The notes: generated by a model from the letters alone, not told the origin. 31,085 nucleotides of DNA from Alphaproteobacteria bacterium (GCA_900772625.1 CAAHEQ010000023.1:1-31085); one strand, 5' to 3'. Counted from the stretch's first letter, positions 17,501 through 25,395 are shown. Made by a program: numbers and translations.

Positions 17501-17753
17501 TTCTGTTAAAGGCGCTGCCGAACGTTTCCGCGCGGTGCTGATGACGGCTTTGACTTTTATCTTGGGCGTGTTTCCGATGGTCATCGCAACGGGCGCAGGT
17601 GCAGCCAACCAACGCGCGATTGGCACGGCGGTGTTTTTCGGAATGATTTTTGCAACCTTGGTGGGCATTTTGTTTATTCCCGCTTTGTTTGCTCTGTTCG
17701 ATACGTTTGCGTCACACTTTGCAAAACCTCAGCAACAAGGAGAAAGCCAATGA
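14568..17753 (+). CDS. RND multidrug efflux pump, HAE1 (AcrB-like) family
   Basis: A 1061-residue proton-driven inner-membrane pump. The topology is two repeats of six helices with large periplasmic loops. The proton relay is intact: D409 and D410 in helix 4 (VVDDAIIVVE) and K956 in helix 10 (ASKNAILIVEF), matching D407, D408 and K940 of AcrB. The N-terminus FSAFFIRHPRFAIVIS, the porter-domain start YPDITPPQI and the central cytoplasmic loop (about 500-530, Gln/Glu/Lys-rich) are typical. It is second in the adaptor-pump-channel operon, with ATGA overlaps on both sides. Substrates cannot be assigned. Confidence 0.96.
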   Translation: MNFSAFFIRHPRFAIVISLVMVLLGLMAIVVLPVAQYPDITPPQIIVEANYPGASAAVLVDTVAVPIENQLNGVEGMLYMESTADDNGSYQLTITFNIGTDPDIAQVKVENRLQQVMSELPDVVNKEGLSVRTQSSNLLAMIVLRSPNNSYSDLYLSNYAYTNLKSPLERVSGVSQVQIYGPQNSMRVWLNPQKMASLNVSAEDVVSLIESQNIQAAVGSIGSAPSPKGSEVVLSLTAKGLLNTVKDFEDIIITTSKGGGVVRLKDIGRVEIGADSYALAASYDNAPAVILGFSQTPSSNALDIMKALKKEMARLQTTFPEDMEFKVAYDSTTFVRASIESIIETLFTTFALVVLVVFVFLQDPKSTLIPMITIPVSLIATFAVIYLMGFNLNILTLFAMILAIGLVVDDAIIVVERAQYLMQNENKNAQDASVIAMQQIGSAIIATTFVLLSIFVPVALMAGITGKIYQQFAVTIATAVVFSAINALTLSPALCAIFLKHQQKATEQNEPNEQGKSHAQKSKLEKVFAPFNRALDWAKEKYLNIVGFLCRQLALMSACVIGAILIIGAMFFILPQAFVPSEDQGFILGNVQLPQTASINQTQALTEQMSAEILKMDGIKYVITVAGASMLGGDGENIALLAIGLNDWDQRTAKDLSLSAIVDKLMARYGSSSEAAIDFYSMPSIPGVGSSDGLSYDVIAQDLNMTSDAFDQMLASFLAKVNQSSDFQYAFSTYRAGTPHLFLDVDRTKLKSYNIPVSNLFETLQNNLGSRYVNNITMSGQVNKVIIQADYDYRKSIENVLDLYAFSSSGVPVQVRNFASVHTVLSPKIIYRHNQYTAASVISAASAGVSSGTAINATQSIASQTLSKSQGALAWTGLSLQEVETRGLAVILIALAVVFGYLFLVALYESWLVALAVMFSNVFAILGALAGLYLMGLPLSIYAQLGLVLLIGLASKNAILIVEFTLDYRKQGMDVITASVKGAAERFRAVLMTALTFILGVFPMVIATGAGAANQRAIGTAVFFGMIFATLVGILFIPALFALFDTFASHFAKPQQQGESQ

Positions 17754-19141
17754 TGAGAAAATATGCGATTTACTTAGTGGTGTGTTTGCTGGTGTTTGGG
17801 TGCACGGTGGGTGATGATTTTAAAAAACCGCAGTTGTTTGAAAATGCCGAGATTGAAAAAGCACTTGACTTAAAACCCGCTAAGCGCCAAAAACAAAACT
17901 ATCGGCTTTTCGATGATGAAGTGCTGGCCAAATTGATTGATATGGCATTTGCTTCATCGCCGTCCGTCAGACAAGCTTTGATGCGTGTTAAGCAGGCGCG
18001 CTTGTCGGCAAAGATCGCCGAGGTACAAGGTCTGCCTACTTTAAACGCTGCAGGTAAATATCAATATGTGAACGAAAGCAAAAATATCGGGCTTGTGTAT
18101 GACGAGGATGTGTATCAAGTAGGTCTGGACGCAACTTGGGAGCTGGACATTTTCGGTGGAAAGCGCCGCCAAAGCGAAGCCGCCGCAGCCAGTGCTTATG
18201 AAAGCATTGCTAACTTGAACAATGTTTACTTGTCACTGGCAAGTGAAGTTGCACTGAGCTATACGGACTTGCGCAGGGCGCAGGAAGATGCTTTGATTTT
18301 AACGCAGCAGATAAAAATCAATCAGCAAAGTTTGCGCCTATATCGCAAGCTTTATCGGGCGGGGCTGACGAGCGAAGACAAAGTTGCCGAGGCTGTGATT
18401 GCACTTGAAAAAACACGCACTCAGTATAACCAAGCCACTCAGCAAGTTGAGCAAGCGAAAAACAAGCTTGCGCTGTTGACGGGTAAGTTGCCGAGCTCTT
18501 TGGATAAGTTGCTCGCCCCGCAAAAGCAATCGCTTGTCTCGCGGCCTTTTATGGTTGACGTGGTCGAGTTTTATCAGCTGCCTGCAACGGTAATCGAAAC
18601 GCGCCCAGATGTCGAAGCCGCCCTTTACGCCTTGAAAGCGCAAAATGCGCAGGTCGGTGTTGCTATCGCCAACCTGTTTCCAAAAGTGTCGTTGTCGGGA
18701 ATGTTGGGCTTTGAGGCTTTGCACAGCGCGGACTTGCTAAAGCATAAAAGTTATATGTACTCGTACACGCCAACTTTGTCGGTGCCACTGTTTTACTTTG
18801 GTCAGTTGAAAAATCAAGTGAAAGTCGAACAGGCGAGCTATCAAGAGAAATTGGCCGCTTACGAGCAAACATTTTTAAGTGCTGCCGCCGAGATTAAAGA
18901 TGCCCTGATTGCAATGCAAAGCTTGCAAAAACAATACGACAGCGCGACCAGTTCCTTGGCAAGAGCCGAGCGCATTTACCATTTGGCCGAACAAAAGCAC
19001 GGGGCGGGCTTGACAAGTCAGATAGAGCTTTTAACTGTCAAGGCTCAGTACTTTGACGCTTACCAAGAATGGGTTGCTTCCAATGCGGCGTTAATCGAAG
19101 CGGTTGTGCGGTTTTATAAAGCAACGGGTGCAGTGTCATAA
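17750..19141 (+). CDS. RND outer-membrane channel lipoprotein (NodT/OprM family)
   Basis: A 463-residue TolC-fold channel that completes the tripartite pump. The signal peptide ends in the lipobox LVFG-C with the lipidated Cys at residue 18. Two repeats of the coiled-coil/strand unit are visible, with QVGLDATWELDIFGGKRRQSEAA in the first half and PTLSVPLFYFGQLKNQV in the second, plus IETRPDVEAALYALKAQNAQVGVAIANLFPKVSL between them (the NodT signature, given here in parts). The start overlaps the pump stop as ATGA, with AAGGAG 7 bases ahead. No clear terminator follows. Confidence 0.94.
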   Translation: MMRKYAIYLVVCLLVFGCTVGDDFKKPQLFENAEIEKALDLKPAKRQKQNYRLFDDEVLAKLIDMAFASSPSVRQALMRVKQARLSAKIAEVQGLPTLNAAGKYQYVNESKNIGLVYDEDVYQVGLDATWELDIFGGKRRQSEAAAASAYESIANLNNVYLSLASEVALSYTDLRRAQEDALILTQQIKINQQSLRLYRKLYRAGLTSEDKVAEAVIALEKTRTQYNQATQQVEQAKNKLALLTGKLPSSLDKLLAPQKQSLVSRPFMVDVVEFYQLPATVIETRPDVEAALYALKAQNAQVGVAIANLFPKVSLSGMLGFEALHSADLLKHKSYMYSYTPTLSVPLFYFGQLKNQVKVEQASYQEKLAAYEQTFLSAAAEIKDALIAMQSLQKQYDSATSSLARAERIYHLAEQKHGAGLTSQIELLTVKAQYFDAYQEWVASNAALIEAVVRFYKATGAVS

Positions 19142-19148
19142 ATATTTC

Positions 19149-19178
19149 TTGCAGTTTTTTTTATTTTAATGTTATAGT
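19149..19178 (+). promoter_or_regulatory. Promoter of rpe-phoB
   Basis: TTGCAG at 19149-19154, an 18-base T-rich spacer, TATAGT at 19173-19178. The leader is about 15 bases, with AAAGGAGA at 19186-19193. Confidence 0.6.
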
Positions 19179-19199
19179 GACTGTAAAGGAGATTGAATT

Positions 19200-19847
19200 A
19201 TGGTAAAAATAGCGCCCAGTATTTTATCGGCTGACTTTGCTCGGCTCGGTCAAGAAGTTGCTCAAGTTTGCAAAGACGGTGCCGATTATGTGCACGTAGA
19301 CATTATGGATGGCCATTTTGTGCCTAATTTTTCGTTTGGACCGATGGTGGTCAAGGCGATAAAGCCTTACTCGACATTGCCGTTTGATGTGCATTTGATG
19401 ATGGATAACCCAAACGATTTTGTTGATAACTTTATTTTGGCGGGGGCTAACCGCATTATTTTCCACGCCCAGACAGTCGAAAATGTGGGCGAGTTGTTGC
19501 GCTATATCCGCTCGCAAGGAGTTAAAGCAGGGCTTTGTTTAAATCCAAAAACGCCCGTTAATAGTTTAGTGCCATACCTTGATGATTTGGATGTTATTTT
19601 GATTATGACGGTTGAACCTGGCTTTGGTGGGCAAACGTTTATGGAAGATAAACTGCCCAAAATCGCCGAAGCAAAACAGCTTGTCGGCGCGCGCAATATC
19701 GAAATCGAAGTTGACGGCGGCATTAACGAAGTGACGGCCGAAGCGGCGCGTCATGCGGGTGCGGATTCGCTGGTGGCAGGCAACTATATTTTTAAGTCTG
19801 CCGACCGCAGAGTTGCTATTCAAAAATTAAGAGGAACAGAGCAATGA
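19200..19847 (+). CDS. rpe: Ribulose-phosphate 3-epimerase
   Basis: Interconverts ribulose 5-phosphate and xylulose 5-phosphate in the pentose phosphate pathway. The 215-residue TIM barrel has IAPSILSADFARL, metal ligands H32 and D34 in VHVDIMDGHFVPN, HLMM near residue 66, VEPGFGGQTF, and the second catalytic Asp in EVDGGI, followed by the phosphate site AGADSLVAGNYIF. Length and motifs are standard. A strong AAAGGAGA site precedes the ATG. The stop overlaps the start of phoB as ATGA, an unusual partner. Confidence 0.96.
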   Translation: MVKIAPSILSADFARLGQEVAQVCKDGADYVHVDIMDGHFVPNFSFGPMVVKAIKPYSTLPFDVHLMMDNPNDFVDNFILAGANRIIFHAQTVENVGELLRYIRSQGVKAGLCLNPKTPVNSLVPYLDDLDVILIMTVEPGFGGQTFMEDKLPKIAEAKQLVGARNIEIEVDGGINEVTAEAARHAGADSLVAGNYIFKSADRRVAIQKLRGTEQ

Positions 19848-20536
19848 CTAAAATCGTTATTGTGGAAGACGAACAAGGTTTGCAAACCATTTTAAAGTAC
19901 AACCTTGAAAATGAAGGTTATGAAACGGTGCCCGTGATGGACGGCAAAAAAGCGCTTGACGTCATTGCCGAACAAGATCCTGATTTGATTTTGCTGGATT
20001 GGATGTTGCCCCGAATGTCGGGCGTGGAGATTTGCAAGGCTGTACGTCAAAATCACGACTTGCGCCATATTCCAGTGCTGATGCTGACGGCACGCGGGGA
20101 CGAAGCTGATAAAGTTTCGGGCTTGTCGATTGGTGCGGACGATTATATGACAAAGCCTTTTTCGGTGCCAGAATTGATGGCGCGTATTAAAGCTTTGTTG
20201 CGTCGAGCGCCTGCAAAGCCGCTGAAGAAAGCCAAAAAGTTTTCGAACTTGACGGTTGATTTTGATAAAAAGCAAGTGATGCGTGGCTCGCGTGTGGTGC
20301 ATTTGGGGCCGACTGAGTTTCGTTTGCTTCAGATTTTCTTGTCGCAACCCGAGAAAGTTTTTTCGCGTGAGGACTTGCTCAAAGCCGTTTGGGGCGATTC
20401 GATTTATGTAGAAGACAGAACAGTCGATGTGCACGTCAAACGCTTGCGCCAAGCGCTGAATGCAAACGGCGAAAAGGACATTATTCGCACCGTTCGTTCG
20501 GCAGGTTATGCTTTGTCGGAAATAAAGAAAAAATAG
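19844..20536 (+). CDS. phoB: PhoB-like OmpR-family response regulator
   Basis: A 230-residue two-component regulator. The receiver domain has the acidic pocket E8-D9, phospho-acceptor D52 in LLDWMLPRMSG, T82 and K104. The C-terminal winged helix (about 130-228) carries GPTEFRLL, SREDLLKAVWG and YVEDRTVDVHVKRLRQAL, which are closely PhoB-like. PhoB controls the phosphate-starvation regulon with kinase PhoR. No histidine kinase, pst or phoU gene is in the window, and the gene is coupled to rpe by a 4-base overlap, so the phosphate role is inferred from the domain alone. Confidence 0.85.
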   Translation: MTKIVIVEDEQGLQTILKYNLENEGYETVPVMDGKKALDVIAEQDPDLILLDWMLPRMSGVEICKAVRQNHDLRHIPVLMLTARGDEADKVSGLSIGADDYMTKPFSVPELMARIKALLRRAPAKPLKKAKKFSNLTVDFDKKQVMRGSRVVHLGPTEFRLLQIFLSQPEKVFSREDLLKAVWGDSIYVEDRTVDVHVKRLRQALNANGEKDIIRTVRSAGYALSEIKKK

Positions 20537-20628
20537 TTAACGTTCTTCATAATTTGTTTACCTTTTTGTGCTCAAATATCCCTTAAGGTTTTAGTAGGAG
20601 ACTTAAAAAGGAAAGGGAGAGCGGTACT

Positions 20629-21783
20629 TTGACAGAGCAAAAGCTACAAGCTCAACAGAGATTAACCAAGCAAGATGTGGATTTGTTGCTTTCGAATCCA
20701 TCGGCTGCGGTACGTTCTTCAACAGCGCACAAAGTTTGTGTACAATATCAAAAAGTCCGCTTGACTGAAAAAGAAAAGAAAATTGCAGAAGACATTTTCC
20801 GCTTGATTGCCTCGGATATAGAAGTTTCCGTGCGTCAAAGCTTGTCTGAAAGCCTCAAAGAGTGTACGCAGTTGCCTCACGACATTGTTCAAAAAATCAT
20901 TTCTGATGTTGCTGAGGTTGCCGTGCCGATGATTCAATACTCGGTGCTTTTGTCCGAACAAGACTTAATCGACATGATTCGTTCTAAAAACGAGGCTAAG
21001 CAATCTGCCGTGGCTTTGCGCAAAGTCGTGCCTTACCGCGTGTGCGAATGCTTGATTGAAGAGGCGGGACAAAAGCCCGTCATAAACTTGATTTCAAACA
21101 ACGAGGCCGACATATCCGATTATGCGTACCAGCGTTTAATGGAACGCTTTCACGATTGCGAGGAAATACATCGTCCGCTTTTGATGCGCCCCAAAGTGCC
21201 CGTGCGGATTTTGGAAAAGTTGATTAACGTTGTGTCGGATAATTTAAAGCAACAACTTTTGATGCGCCGTGACTTGCCCGTGCCATTGATTACGGCAATC
21301 GTTTCCCAAACGCGCGAAAAAGCTATTTTGTCGCTTTCCGAACATTCAACCGAAGACGATGTCAGGACGCTTGTCATTCATTTAAATGGCGTCAACCGCT
21401 TAACGCCAAACTTGATTTTGCGCGCGGCGTGTGTGGGGGATATGAAGTTTTTTGAATATGCGCTTGCGATGAAGGCTGGTATTCCTATTCGCAACGCACG
21501 CATTTTGATTTTCGATTCGGGTGAGATGGGTCTAGAGCGCCTTTATGAGGAAGCAGGCTTGCCCGAGGATTTTTATCCCGCCGTTCGTTTGGCGGTCAAG
21601 ACTTATCGTGAAATGATGGACGAAACCGAGGACGGATATCGCGATCATTTCTGTCGCCGATTGGTTGAACGCTTGCTGATTTTGTTTGACGAAAATCATA
21701 TTCATTTGGATAAAACAGATATGGATTATTTCTTGCAAAAAATCGGCAAGAATCCTAATAACGCTTTCGATACCGCCGTTTAG
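20629..21783 (+). CDS. DUF2336 family HEAT-like protein (TTG start)
   Basis: A 384-residue, almost wholly helical soluble protein of the DUF2336 family, which is largely alphaproteobacterial. Short repeated helix pairs run through the first 270 residues, for example LLLSNPSAAVRSSTAHKV, LLMRPKVPVRILEKLI and LLMRRDLPVPLITAIV; these resemble HEAT-type scaffolds. The C-terminal third has conserved segments such as NARILIFD and FYPAVRLAV. No catalytic motif is evident and the function is unknown. There is no ATG early in the frame; TTG at 20629 has GGAAAGGGAG about 10 bases upstream, and a stop closes the frame at 20584. No convincing promoter seen. Confidence 0.85.
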   Translation: MTEQKLQAQQRLTKQDVDLLLSNPSAAVRSSTAHKVCVQYQKVRLTEKEKKIAEDIFRLIASDIEVSVRQSLSESLKECTQLPHDIVQKIISDVAEVAVPMIQYSVLLSEQDLIDMIRSKNEAKQSAVALRKVVPYRVCECLIEEAGQKPVINLISNNEADISDYAYQRLMERFHDCEEIHRPLLMRPKVPVRILEKLINVVSDNLKQQLLMRRDLPVPLITAIVSQTREKAILSLSEHSTEDDVRTLVIHLNGVNRLTPNLILRAACVGDMKFFEYALAMKAGIPIRNARILIFDSGEMGLERLYEEAGLPEDFYPAVRLAVKTYREMMDETEDGYRDHFCRRLVERLLILFDENHIHLDKTDMDYFLQKIGKNPNNAFDTAV

Positions 21784-21829
21784 TTCGGCGCGTTCAAGCG
21801 TTATTGATAAAAGCTTGCGCTAAAGACAA

Positions 21830-22816
21830 TTATTTATCCCGAACGGCTTTAAGTACTTTTTTCATCAAGGTAGACAGCGCGTAATTGCAAAGCTCGTCAG
21901 GACGCACAAATAAACCCTTATAGCTGACGCCTTGCGCTTTGAAAATCTCGCCCGTATAGTCGATGTGCGTAAAAACGTGATGCACGCGTTTGCCTGTAGC
22001 GTGCCAGTCGGCGGAAAACGGCGGCTCTTGCCCGTCAATGTTCCAAAAAAACTCGTCCAGCCCCGAAAGCAAGCCTTTGTCGCGCTTAGTGAGCAAGACT
22101 TTGCCATCCTTGTCATAAGCAATAAAGACAGCGCCATTGGCTTTGCGTTTGGCGGGCTTTTTAATCAAAGGGATTTGATCGATTAGCCCCAAAGCACGCG
22201 CTTTGCACGCCCCCTGCCACGGACAGCTGTTGCACAAAGGGCTGGCAGGCTTGCAAACGGTTGCACCCAAGTCCATAATGGCCGAGGCATAATCGGCGGC
22301 ACGCTTTTGACTGGTCAGCTTTTGCGCCAGCGGATAAATGACATCTTTGTCGACTTCATCGGTGATGCCGTAAAGCCGTGCAATCACGCGCATAACGTTG
22401 CCGTCCACGACTGTTTCGGGCAAGTTAAATGCAAACGCGCAAATGCTGGAGGCAGTGTAAGGGCCTATCCCTGGCAACTTCAAAAGCTCTTGTCGGGATT
22501 GCGGAAACTGCCCATTATAATCACGCATTAAAACTTGAGCGCACTCGTGCATCTTTTTGGCTCGGGTATAATATCCCAATCCTTGCCATAGGTGCAAAAC
22601 ATCCTCGATGTTGGCGTTGGCCAGACTTTCTAATGTCGGAAAGCGTTCGATCCAACGCAAAAAATAATCGTATACAGTTGCAACAGTTGTTTGCTGCAAC
22701 ATAATCTCGCTGACCCAAACAGGGTATGGATCGGGGGCTTTGCCTTTGAAACGCCACGGCATTTGCCGCGCGTTTTTGTCGTACCAATCAAGCAGGCGTT
22801 GCGTTAAATCCATCAT
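21830..22816 (-). CDS. mutY: A/G-specific adenine glycosylase MutY
   Basis: Removes adenine mispaired with 8-oxoguanine. The 328-residue protein has the glycosylase core with catalytic E37 (SEIMLQQT), the helix-hairpin-helix LPGIGPYTA (114-122) and D138 in VDGNVMRV. The [4Fe-4S] cluster ligands are C188, C195, C198 and C204 in the C-x6-C-x2-C-x5-C spacing. A NUDIX-like C-terminal domain (about 228-328) reads the 8-oxoG. Two adjacent ATGs (22816 and 22813) are possible starts; no strong ribosome site is seen. The gene begins 8 bases after the Clp ATPase stop, so the two are probably cotranscribed. Confidence 0.96.
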   Translation of the reverse strand: MMDLTQRLLDWYDKNARQMPWRFKGKAPDPYPVWVSEIMLQQTTVATVYDYFLRWIERFPTLESLANANIEDVLHLWQGLGYYTRAKKMHECAQVLMRDYNGQFPQSRQELLKLPGIGPYTASSICAFAFNLPETVVDGNVMRVIARLYGITDEVDKDVIYPLAQKLTSQKRAADYASAIMDLGATVCKPASPLCNSCPWQGACKARALGLIDQIPLIKKPAKRKANGAVFIAYDKDGKVLLTKRDKGLLSGLDEFFWNIDGQEPPFSADWHATGKRVHHVFTHIDYTGEIFKAQGVSYKGLFVRPDELCNYALSTLMKKVLKAVRDK

Positions 22817-22824
22817 TTTAAAAG

Positions 22825-24612
22825 CTATGTCGAGGGTGTTTGTTGGGTGCCGTTTGCAGCAGGAGCAGGCGCTTGCGCCGTCTGCGCTGTTTGCGCTCTT
22901 TTTGCAAACATTTGAACTTTTTTGCCCGTGGCGTCAATTGTGACAAGCACGTCTTGACCTGGCTTGACGCGTCCTTGCATAATCAAAAAGGCCAGCGGGT
23001 TTTCAATTTGGTGTTGAAGCAAACGTTTGAGCGCACGCACACCAAACTTTGATGTATAAACTTCGTCCACGAACCACGCTTTTGCTTTTTCGTCCACCGT
23101 CACATTATAGCCGATAGCTTTGGCACGCTTTAACAATTTATTCAAGTGAATGTTAATAACTTTGCCGAGGTCTTCTTCAGTCAGCTGGTGGAACGTCACG
23201 ATGTCATCAATACGGTTTAAAAACTCGGGTCTGAAGTAATTCGTCAGAGCGTCCATACGTTGGTAAGTCGGCAAATCTGATGCAACGTTAGATGTCATAA
23301 TCACAATCGTGTTTCTAAAGTCTACATGCACGCCTTTACTGTCGGTTAAGCGCCCTTCATCCAGCACCTGCAACAACAACGTTAAAATGTCGGGGTGCGC
23401 TTTTTCAATTTCATCGAACAAAACAACTTGGAATGGTTTAAGGCGCACGCCTTCGGTTAAAATACCGCCCAGCTCAAAACCTGGAGTGCCTGGAGGCGGG
23501 CCGATTAAACGCGTCACCGAGTTCTTTTCCATATACTCGGACATATCCAAACGCAACATTGCCGTTTCTTCATTGAACATAAACTCCGCCAACGATTTGG
23601 CCAATTCTGTTTTACCGATACCTGTCGCACCGATGAACAAGAACGAACCAATCGGGCGGTTAGGATCTTGCAGGCCTGAGCGCGAACGGCGTAAAGCATT
23701 GGAAACGACTTGTACCGCTTCATCTTGACCGATGACGCGCGCGTGCAGGTATTCTTCGGCCAAGGCCAAACGCTTTTGATCTTCGATATCCACTTTTTCA
23801 AGCGGAATGCCTGTCCATGCCGAAACGGTGCGCATCGCGTGTTCAATTGTGACTGTTTTGTCGGGCGACTTGTCCATCAACACCAAGCTTGCCGCGTCAT
23901 CGAGCAGGTCGATTGCTTTTTCGGGCAGCTGGCGTTGCTTGATATAACGGTGCGACAGATTGACCGCAGCATTGACGACAGCGTCAGGAATTGTGACGTG
24001 ATAGTGTTGCTCGAATTGCGCTTTTTGCGCGCCTACGATTTGAATCGCTTCAGCGACAGTCGGTTCTTCCAAAAACAAGCTTTGGAACTTGCCCAAAAGC
24101 GCAATGTCTTTTTCAACATAAGCGCGGTAGGAAATCGGATCCGATTCCAAAATACATGTAATCGAGCCCTCCAAAACTTTTAATTTTAAAAACTTGGCAG
24201 GTTCGATATTCTCGGGGTTAATGTCGGTACGCACCAAAAAGCTGACGTCCTTAGCATATAAAATCTGCTGTCCGTTTGAGGCATAGATGCTTTCAAAAAT
24301 CTGTTTTAAAATAAAGGCATACTCATCATCTGTTTTGGTGTCCTGCATAATTGCGGCCACATCTACGCCGAGCACGTCCACCGTTTGGAATGCCTCGGGG
24401 GCGCAGGGCGTTTGTAAGTATTGCACAAGCCCTTCAACAAGCGCTGTTTTACCAATGCCAGATGGCCCCATAATCAACGGGTTGTTGTTGTTTTTACGCA
24501 ACAAAATATGCACAAGCCGTTCAATTTCGTGCGAGCGGCCCACAAGCGGCGTCAGCTTGCCGTCTCGTGCCAATGCTGAATAGTTAATGATATACTTTGA
24601 AAGATCTGTCAT
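22825..24612 (-). CDS. Minimal Clp/Hsp100 AAA+ ATPase with degenerate first ATPase domain
   Basis: A 595-residue two-module Clp protein, shorter than ClpA (about 758) or ClpB (about 857). It starts directly at the linker before module 1 (ALARDGKLTPLVGR), with a strong AAGGAGAG ribosome site, so the N-domain is absent by design. Module 1 (about 20-260) has Walker A GPSGIGKT (49-56), but the Walker B position reads ILYAKDVS (117-124) instead of ILFIDEIH, sensor-1 reads ILESD (154-158), and the arginine-finger segment is LLGKF (172-176) instead of LERRF. There is no middle domain. Module 2 (about 285-560) has intact GATGIGKT (328-335), VVLFDE (396-401), MTSN and EFLNRID, but its pore loop is GTPG (375-378) instead of GYVG. 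No IGF/IGL ClpP loop follows. The tail is Ala/Gln/Thr/Pro-rich. The function may be remodelling or a scaffold; the parent subfamily is uncertain. Confidence 0.88.
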   Translation of the reverse strand: MTDLSKYIINYSALARDGKLTPLVGRSHEIERLVHILLRKNNNNPLIMGPSGIGKTALVEGLVQYLQTPCAPEAFQTVDVLGVDVAAIMQDTKTDDEYAFILKQIFESIYASNGQQILYAKDVSFLVRTDINPENIEPAKFLKLKVLEGSITCILESDPISYRAYVEKDIALLGKFQSLFLEEPTVAEAIQIVGAQKAQFEQHYHVTIPDAVVNAAVNLSHRYIKQRQLPEKAIDLLDDAASLVLMDKSPDKTVTIEHAMRTVSAWTGIPLEKVDIEDQKRLALAEEYLHARVIGQDEAVQVVSNALRRSRSGLQDPNRPIGSFLFIGATGIGKTELAKSLAEFMFNEETAMLRLDMSEYMEKNSVTRLIGPPPGTPGFELGGILTEGVRLKPFQVVLFDEIEKAHPDILTLLLQVLDEGRLTDSKGVHVDFRNTIVIMTSNVASDLPTYQRMDALTNYFRPEFLNRIDDIVTFHQLTEEDLGKVINIHLNKLLKRAKAIGYNVTVDEKAKAWFVDEVYTSKFGVRALKRLLQHQIENPLAFLIMQGRVKPGQDVLVTIDATGKKVQMFAKRAQTAQTAQAPAPAANGTQQTPST

Positions 24613-24624
24613 TTTGCTCTCCTT

Positions 24625-24638
24625 GCCTTAGTTAAGGC
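24625..24638. promoter_or_regulatory. Palindrome next to the Clp ribosome site
   Basis: GCCTTA, GT, TAAGGC: a perfect 6-2-6 inverted repeat directly upstream of the AAGGAG of the Clp gene. A second repeat (CTTAAT, 5 bases, ATTAAG at 24656-24672) lies in the same divergent spacer. Either could be an operator, and the first could affect ribosome access. Confidence 0.35.
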
Positions 24639-24719
24639 TATTTTATCTATTTAGTCTTAATAAAAGATTAAGAAAGTTGTATTAAAATACAAGTAGATTC
24701 GAAAGGAAGTATAATTATC

Positions 24720-25364
24720 GTGACAACAAAATTTAAATCTATGACTGTTTTTTGTGGGGCTTCAAAAGGCATAAACCCTGCGCTTTTTCCTCAAGCATTT
24801 CGTATGGGCGAAATTATCGGCGAAAACAAGATGAAGCTTGTGTTCGGTATCGGTGATAACGGTATGATGGGACAAGTTTTTCGTGGCGCTTTGTCGAAAA
24901 ATGCACCGATTGAAGGCGTGACAACTAAAGAGTTGTTGGAATTGCAATGTGAAGATCCGACTTTGTTTAAAGAAGGCGAAATTATTGTTGTGCCTGATTT
25001 GTTTGTGCGCAAGTTTATGATGTTCAAAGACGGTGATATCATCACTGTTTTGCCTGGTGGTTGGGGAACTGTGGACGAGTTCGCCGAGTTTGCCGTCACG
25101 ATTCAAACGCGTCAGATTTTAAAAAAGCCATTGATTTTTGTGAATTTAAACGGTTTTTGGAATCCGCTGAAAGACTTGTTAGAAGTGATGCGCGAAAATG
25201 GCTGCGTCAACAATACACGCCTTGACTTTGTGGCGTTCGTGGATAACGTGGATGAAGTGCTGCCAAAGGCCGAACAAATTGCATCGACCGTTTGTGCCGA
25301 TGAAATCAAAAAAGTCAAAGAAGAGCTTAAACGCATTAAAAATAAACCACGCGAAGTGCAATAA
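24720..25364 (+). CDS. LOG-family protein (TIGR00730-like)
   Basis: A 214-residue Rossmann-fold protein of the LOG (Lonely Guy) family; characterised members hydrolyse nucleoside 5'-monophosphates to free base and ribose 5-phosphate. It has FCGAS at the N-terminus, a glycine loop FGIGDNGMMG (42-51), the VRKFMM segment (96-101) and the signature LPGGWGTVDEF (111-121). The glycine loop normally reads GGGxxGLMG; the second Gly is Ile here. A C-terminal Lys-rich helix extends the domain. The start is a GTG with AAAGGAAG about 10 bases upstream; the next ATG (24741) would cut into the first strand. Single gene, divergent from the Clp ATPase. Confidence 0.86.
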   Translation: MTTKFKSMTVFCGASKGINPALFPQAFRMGEIIGENKMKLVFGIGDNGMMGQVFRGALSKNAPIEGVTTKELLELQCEDPTLFKEGEIIVVPDLFVRKFMMFKDGDIITVLPGGWGTVDEFAEFAVTIQTRQILKKPLIFVNLNGFWNPLKDLLEVMRENGCVNNTRLDFVAFVDNVDEVLPKAEQIASTVCADEIKKVKEELKRIKNKPREVQ

Positions 25365-25395
25365 ATTATGTTAAAGCCATTAAAATGACTATTAC

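Noticed and set aside
21790..21820. Hairpin GCG-TT-CAAGC / GCTTG-CGC between the convergent DUF2336 and mutY genes.
   Set aside because: The stem is interrupted and no T-run follows on either strand, so I do not call a terminator.
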